Below, one piece after another: positions 29,520-33,429 of a DNA stretch of 33,429 nt (positions within the stretch are counted from its first letter, which is position 1; every line of letters begins with the position of its first letter). The DNA is taken from the NCBI GenBank assembly GCA_017995195.1, contig JAGOJI010000014.1, forward strand, positions 1-33,429, read 5' to 3'. The position numbers were made by a program, and so were the translations under genes. The notes below the pieces were generated by a model. The model saw only the letters and a program-made list of their open reading frames with translations, ran no database searches and was not told where the DNA came from. The DNA is from Cloacibacterium sp. (GTDB lineage: Bacteria > Bacteroidota > Bacteroidia > Flavobacteriales > Weeksellaceae).

Positions 29520-31550
29520 ATGAGAATAAGCAATCCATTCCTCTTTATTCTGTTTTTCCTTTTTACGGGAATTTCAGCTCAAATAAAAGATCCTGTAAAA
29601 TTTAAATATAGTGTAAACGAACTTGCCAATGGCCAATATGAAGCAGTTCTCCATGCAACTCTCGAAAAGAATTGGCATATCTATTCCAAAGACTTACCAC
29701 CCGACAGCGGCATTCCTACAGAAATGAAAGTCACCTCCAAAGAAGGAATTGAACTTATCGGGAAACTACAGGAAATCGGAAAAAAACACGATGAATTCAG
29801 CGAAGCCTTTGGAGCTCAAATCGTGTATTATTCTAATCAGGTTATTTTCAAGCAAAAATTTAAATTAAAAGATGCTACAAAACCTGCTAAAGTGAGTACA
29901 GAGATTACGTATCAAACCTGTGACGACCGTGTTTGTCTGGCTCCTAACACCTTAGAGTTTGAACAAAAAATAACACCCAAAGGTGCTACTCCTATAGAAG
30001 AACAGAAAATAGAGAGCAAAGACAGTACAAATGTTGCTCTGCCTGCTGTTACCAATACGCCTATACAACAAGATGGCTTAAAAATCACCAGTATAGATTT
30101 CAAAAATCCTTTAACCAACTGTGGAAATGTAGAAACCAAAGAAGAGAACAGCAACTTGTGGGTATTTGTTCTTGGGTTTTTAGGAGGTCTCATTGCACTC
30201 GTTACGCCGTGCGTGTTCCCTATGATTCCCCTTACCGTTTCATTTTTTACCAAAGGATCCAAAGACAAGGCAAAAGGCAAAAGAGATGCAATTATTTATG
30301 GATTATTTATCTTATTAATCTTTGTTTTGCTTAGTATTCCTTTTCATATTATCGATGGAATTTCGGGTAATATTTTCAACCAAATCTCTACCAATATTTG
30401 GCTGAATTTATCTTTTTTCATTGTATTTTTATTCTTTGCCCTAAGTTTTTTCGGGTACTACGAAATCACACTCCCGAGCTGGGTTGCCAACAAATCGGCA
30501 AAAGCTGAAGAAGCGGGAGGCCTCATTGGTATTTTCTTCATGGCACTTACCCTGGTTATTGTTTCTTTTTCGTGTACAGGTCCTATTTTGGGCAGTTTGC
30601 TGGGCGGAGTTGCTTCAAGCTCCAGTAATGTTCCTATGCTCCTTACCTTCGCTTTGGCAGGCTTCGGCTTAGCTTGGGCTATTGTGTTTGGGCTATTGGC
30701 ATTGTTCCCCCAAGCATTGCAATCTCTACCTAAATCGGGAGGTTGGATGAATACCGTAAAAGTTGTACTTGGATTTATAGAACTCGCTTTAGCTCTCAAA
30801 TTTTTGTCTAAAGCCGACTTGGTCTCCAAAACCTTCATGTTGAAAAGAGAATTATTTATTGTCATTTGGATTCTTATTACCATAGGGCTAGCACTCTATC
30901 TGTTTGGAAAAATAAGATTTCCGCATGATGACAAAAACCCTAAGATTTCTACCACCCGAAAAGTTTTGGGATTCCTAAGCATTGGCTTTTTGGTGTATTT
31001 GGTTCAAGGGCTTATCCCTTCCGACAGACCAAAACTACAGGCTCTGAGTGGAATTTTACCTCCGGTAAATGTGAGCTATTTCGCCTCCGAGAAAGATGGT
31101 ATTTTGGGCATGAAACCATTCCACGACTATCACTCAGCCATAGAAGAAGCTAAAAAACAAAATAAACCTGTACTGATTGATTTTACAGGTTATGGTTGTG
31201 AGAATTGCAGAAAAATGGAGGAATTCGTATGGTCTGAGCCCGATGTCTTACCTATTTTGCAAAATGAAATAATCTTAGCTTCTCTTTATATCGATGACAA
31301 AGAGGAACTTCCCGAGCATCAGCAAACCTCTGTGGATATGGGGAACGGACAAAAGAAAAAAATAAAAACCATTGGAGATCGGTGGTCTATGTTTCAGCAA
31401 ATTAATTTCAATAACAATTCCCAGCCTCACTATGTTTTGGTAACTCCCGACGGAAAAGTTATCAATACACCTGTTTCCGGCTATATGGATAAGGAAGATT
31501 TCAAAAAATTCCTCGAATGCGGCATCAATTTCTTTAAGCAACAAAAATAA
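29520..31550 (+). CDS. dsbD: Thiol:disulfide interchange protein DsbD-like
   Basis: 676 aa. Signal peptide (1-20), periplasmic N-terminal DsbD-alpha domain with the redox pair C134/C139 (YQTCDDRVCLAP), and a central membrane domain of about eight helices with C231 in LVTPCVFPMIPL and C352 in SFSCTGPILGS. A C-terminal thioredoxin domain has C560-x-x-C563 (GYGCENCRKMEE). The three-part build carries electrons from cytoplasmic thioredoxin to periplasmic proteins. It converges with a rhodanese-like lipoprotein 12 bp away; no terminator fits between them. Confidence 0.95.
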   Translation: MRISNPFLFILFFLFTGISAQIKDPVKFKYSVNELANGQYEAVLHATLEKNWHIYSKDLPPDSGIPTEMKVTSKEGIELIGKLQEIGKKHDEFSEAFGAQIVYYSNQVIFKQKFKLKDATKPAKVSTEITYQTCDDRVCLAPNTLEFEQKITPKGATPIEEQKIESKDSTNVALPAVTNTPIQQDGLKITSIDFKNPLTNCGNVETKEENSNLWVFVLGFLGGLIALVTPCVFPMIPLTVSFFTKGSKDKAKGKRDAIIYGLFILLIFVLLSIPFHIIDGISGNIFNQISTNIWLNLSFFIVFLFFALSFFGYYEITLPSWVANKSAKAEEAGGLIGIFFMALTLVIVSFSCTGPILGSLLGGVASSSSNVPMLLTFALAGFGLAWAIVFGLLALFPQALQSLPKSGGWMNTVKVVLGFIELALALKFLSKADLVSKTFMLKRELFIVIWILITIGLALYLFGKIRFPHDDKNPKISTTRKVLGFLSIGFLVYLVQGLIPSDRPKLQALSGILPPVNVSYFASEKDGILGMKPFHDYHSAIEEAKKQNKPVLIDFTGYGCENCRKMEEFVWSEPDVLPILQNEIILASLYIDDKEELPEHQQTSVDMGNGQKKKIKTIGDRWSMFQQINFNNNSQPHYVLVTPDGKVINTPVSGYMDKEDFKKFLECGINFFKQQK

Positions 31551-31562
31551 TACTGCAATACC

Positions 31563-31949
31563 TTATTTCCCGAGTTCCTGATTGAGGTTTTCGGTGTTGA
31601 TGCCATTGGTTACGTTTTGGATTCCTTTGGCTTCCAAAATAGATTTTGCCTGCCCGCTTCGGTTTCCGCTCCTACAAAAAACAATAACGGAGGTTTTTCC
31701 TTCAAATTCTTCCAGTCTATTGGGGATTTGATCCAAAGGAATATTCACGGCTCCTTTTACCGAACCTTCTGCATATTCTTCGGGAGTTCTTACGTCTACC
31801 AAAAACGCACCGTTTTCTATTTGTTTTTTTATTGAGGTCTCTTTTTTGGTTGTTTGGTTTGTTTTAGCCCGCTGAGGTGAAGAACATTGTGGAAACACAA
31901 ATACCAAAAACAAAATTACCACAAGATGGGAGGTGTTTTTCATAATCAT
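31563..31949 (-). CDS. Rhodanese-like envelope lipoprotein
   Basis: 128 aa. Hydrophobic signal (VVILFLVFVFP) ending at C22 followed by SSPQ, a loose lipobox, so probably a periplasmic lipoprotein; the start could equally be the ATG two codons later. A single rhodanese domain: DVRTPEEYAEG, GAVNIPLDQ and active-site loop C92-RSGNRS. Proteins of this kind move sulfane sulfur or bind thiols; the substrate is unknown. A -7 box (TATCTTTG) lies 54 bp upstream inside the inserted element. Confidence 0.9.
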   Translation of the reverse strand: MIMKNTSHLVVILFLVFVFPQCSSPQRAKTNQTTKKETSIKKQIENGAFLVDVRTPEEYAEGSVKGAVNIPLDQIPNRLEEFEGKTSVIVFCRSGNRSGQAKSILEAKGIQNVTNGINTENLNQELGK

Positions 31950-31962
31950 TATTTTTTAGGTT

Positions 31963-32221
31963 AACCTGAGTTCGGGATAAGATATTTAATCGCAAGGACA
32001 AACAAAGATATTTATTGAATTGATTTTTAAAAATTTAAGATAAACAAAGTCGTAAAACTTATTGACGTAATACCAATTTTTGTATTTCTTTTTTAAACGA
32101 AGTGGCTTGGTTTATCTTAAAAAAGTTGAAAATGATTGATTACTTTGTTTGGCTTTGCGATAAAAAAATAAAGTGTTTATTTTTCAATTGTTTATAAATT
32201 TCCTTATCCCGAACTCAGGTT
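31963..32221 (-). mobile_element. MITE-like non-autonomous element, 259 bp
   Basis: Perfect 19-bp terminal inverted repeats: AACCTGAGTTCGGGATAAG at 31963-31981 and its complement at 32203-32221. A 5-bp direct duplication AGGTT flanks them (31958-31962 and 32222-32226). Subterminal parts are also inverted copies (ATCGCAAGGACAAACAAAG against the complement of CTTTGTTTGGCTTTGCGAT). No ORF for a transposase. The strand given is the orientation aligned with the degenerate copy at 26831-27118. The parent insertion sequence is not identified; a search with the terminal repeats would tell. Confidence 0.85.
32003..32010 (-). promoter_or_regulatory. -7 box within the inserted element
   Basis: TATCTTTG on the minus strand, facing the rhodanese gene; no TTG at a normal distance, so strength is doubtful. 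Confidence 0.4.
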
Positions 32222-32409
32222 AGGTTAAAAAAATGAGAGGCTTTCCTAAAGAACTAATTTACAGAAAATTATCTTACAATTCAATATTGTTTGGTAGGCT
32301 AAATGTATTAAAATTTTATTTTAAATAGTATATCTTGTGATTATCAGTAATTTGCTAAAATCATCTTCATTTAAAGTTAATTTTCTAAACATGAAGAAGT
32401 AGTTTTGGT

Positions 32410-32461
32410 TTAATGAATCAGTTTTCAGATTAAGAATCTGTGATAAAACTTTATTCATTAA
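32410..32461. repeat. 52-bp composite palindrome
   Basis: Nested inverted pairs: TTAATGAAT/ATTCATTAA outside, AGTTTT/AAAACT next, CAGATT/AATCTG inside with an AAG loop. It would fold into a 21-pair imperfect hairpin. No T-run follows; function unknown. Confidence 0.55.
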
Positions 32462-32519
32462 CCTGAATCGGATTAACACAAAATCATAAACAATTGAAAA
32501 TGAATATTTTTTTATATTA

Positions 32520-32548
32520 AGAGAGTAATGCCAATGGCATTACTCTCT
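32520..32548 (-). terminator. Hairpin, possible sulfhydrylase terminator
   Basis: Perfect 13-bp stem AGAGAGTAATGCC / GGCATTACTCTCT with a three-base loop, about 170 bp beyond the sulfhydrylase stop. The T-tract is weak on both strands, so the terminator role is uncertain. Confidence 0.45.
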
Positions 32549-32715
32549 AACTCTCTATCCATCTAATTTTTTATCTCTTAATGCTCAACATCATTCCTTA
32601 TTTCAAAATCTACAATGGGGGAGTTTTTGTCGGGTTGGTTTTTTCAGCAGGTTTTCATCTTGTGTTTTTTCAAAAAAATATTTTCCACAGATGTTTCTCA
32701 ATACGATAAAACAAT

Positions 32716-33429
<714 letters not shown>

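Larger units (their letters stand above)
31950..32715. other. 766-bp intergenic region
   Basis: Contains the 259-bp inserted element (31963-32221), then AT-rich DNA with two palindromic structures (32410-32461 and 32520-32548). I see no credible gene on either strand and no tRNA. The last ~160 bp before the sulfhydrylase gene end look structureless. Confidence 0.6.

Overview
The window is AT-rich and reads as a chromosomal segment of a Bacteroidetes, most likely class Flavobacteriia and probably the Chryseobacterium/Elizabethkingia/Riemerella group. Three things point that way: many promoters carry the Bacteroidetes -7 box TAnnTTTG, translation starts follow A-rich leaders rather than strong Shine-Dalgarno sites, and the housekeeping genes (type III glutamine synthetase, a DUF6909-like protein, mreBCD-mrdA, an OmpA-type lipoprotein) are typical of the class. 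No genus marker is present, so the genus remains open.

Left part (1-17213), accessory, almost all on the minus strand. In order of transcription: a WYL-domain regulator; an M15-type cell-wall peptidase; a DUF2235 (Tle-like) lipase followed by two paralogous DUF2931-like lipoproteins and a truncated third copy; a patatin-like phospholipase; a leader region with micro-ORFs; two phage-tail-fibre-like proteins with a shared N-terminal anchor and different tips; a 1135-aa protein of unrecognised family; its detached 86-aa tail; and a probable papain-fold peptidase effector with a two-helix membrane partner. The window opens in a second, orphan copy of the 3' end of the 1135-aa gene. This resembles the orphan modules of Rhs/CDI polymorphic toxin loci. 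No capsid, terminase, integrase, sheath or baseplate gene is visible.

The main discovery is a 17-bp near-palindrome, consensus RCGACANGTTYTGTCGC. It lies exactly 10 bp upstream of a TAnnTTTG-type -7 box at five places: before the WYL gene, the M15 peptidase, the DUF2235 lipase, the patatin, and the leader of the tail-fibre/1135-aa unit. It therefore ties the whole accessory block into one regulon, probably run by the WYL protein, which carries the site at its own promoter. A reasonable reading is a co-regulated set of lytic, effector and tail-fibre genes serving a contractile or tail-like injection apparatus encoded elsewhere. The apparatus itself is inferred.

Right part (17233-33429), core genome: glnN (GSIII), an exported Mn-type superoxide dismutase and a divergent DUF6909-like gene; the rod-shape cluster mreB-mreC-mreD-mrdA without rodA directly after it; an OmpA/Pal-like lipoprotein divergent from tilS; a DsbD-like thiol:disulfide transporter; a rhodanese-like lipoprotein; and the 3' part of an O-acetylhomoserine sulfhydrylase gene cut by the window end. 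Two intergenic regions hold related copies of a short non-autonomous element. The copy at 31963-32221 is intact, with perfect 19-bp inverted ends and a 5-bp target duplication, and appears to supply a promoter to the rhodanese gene.
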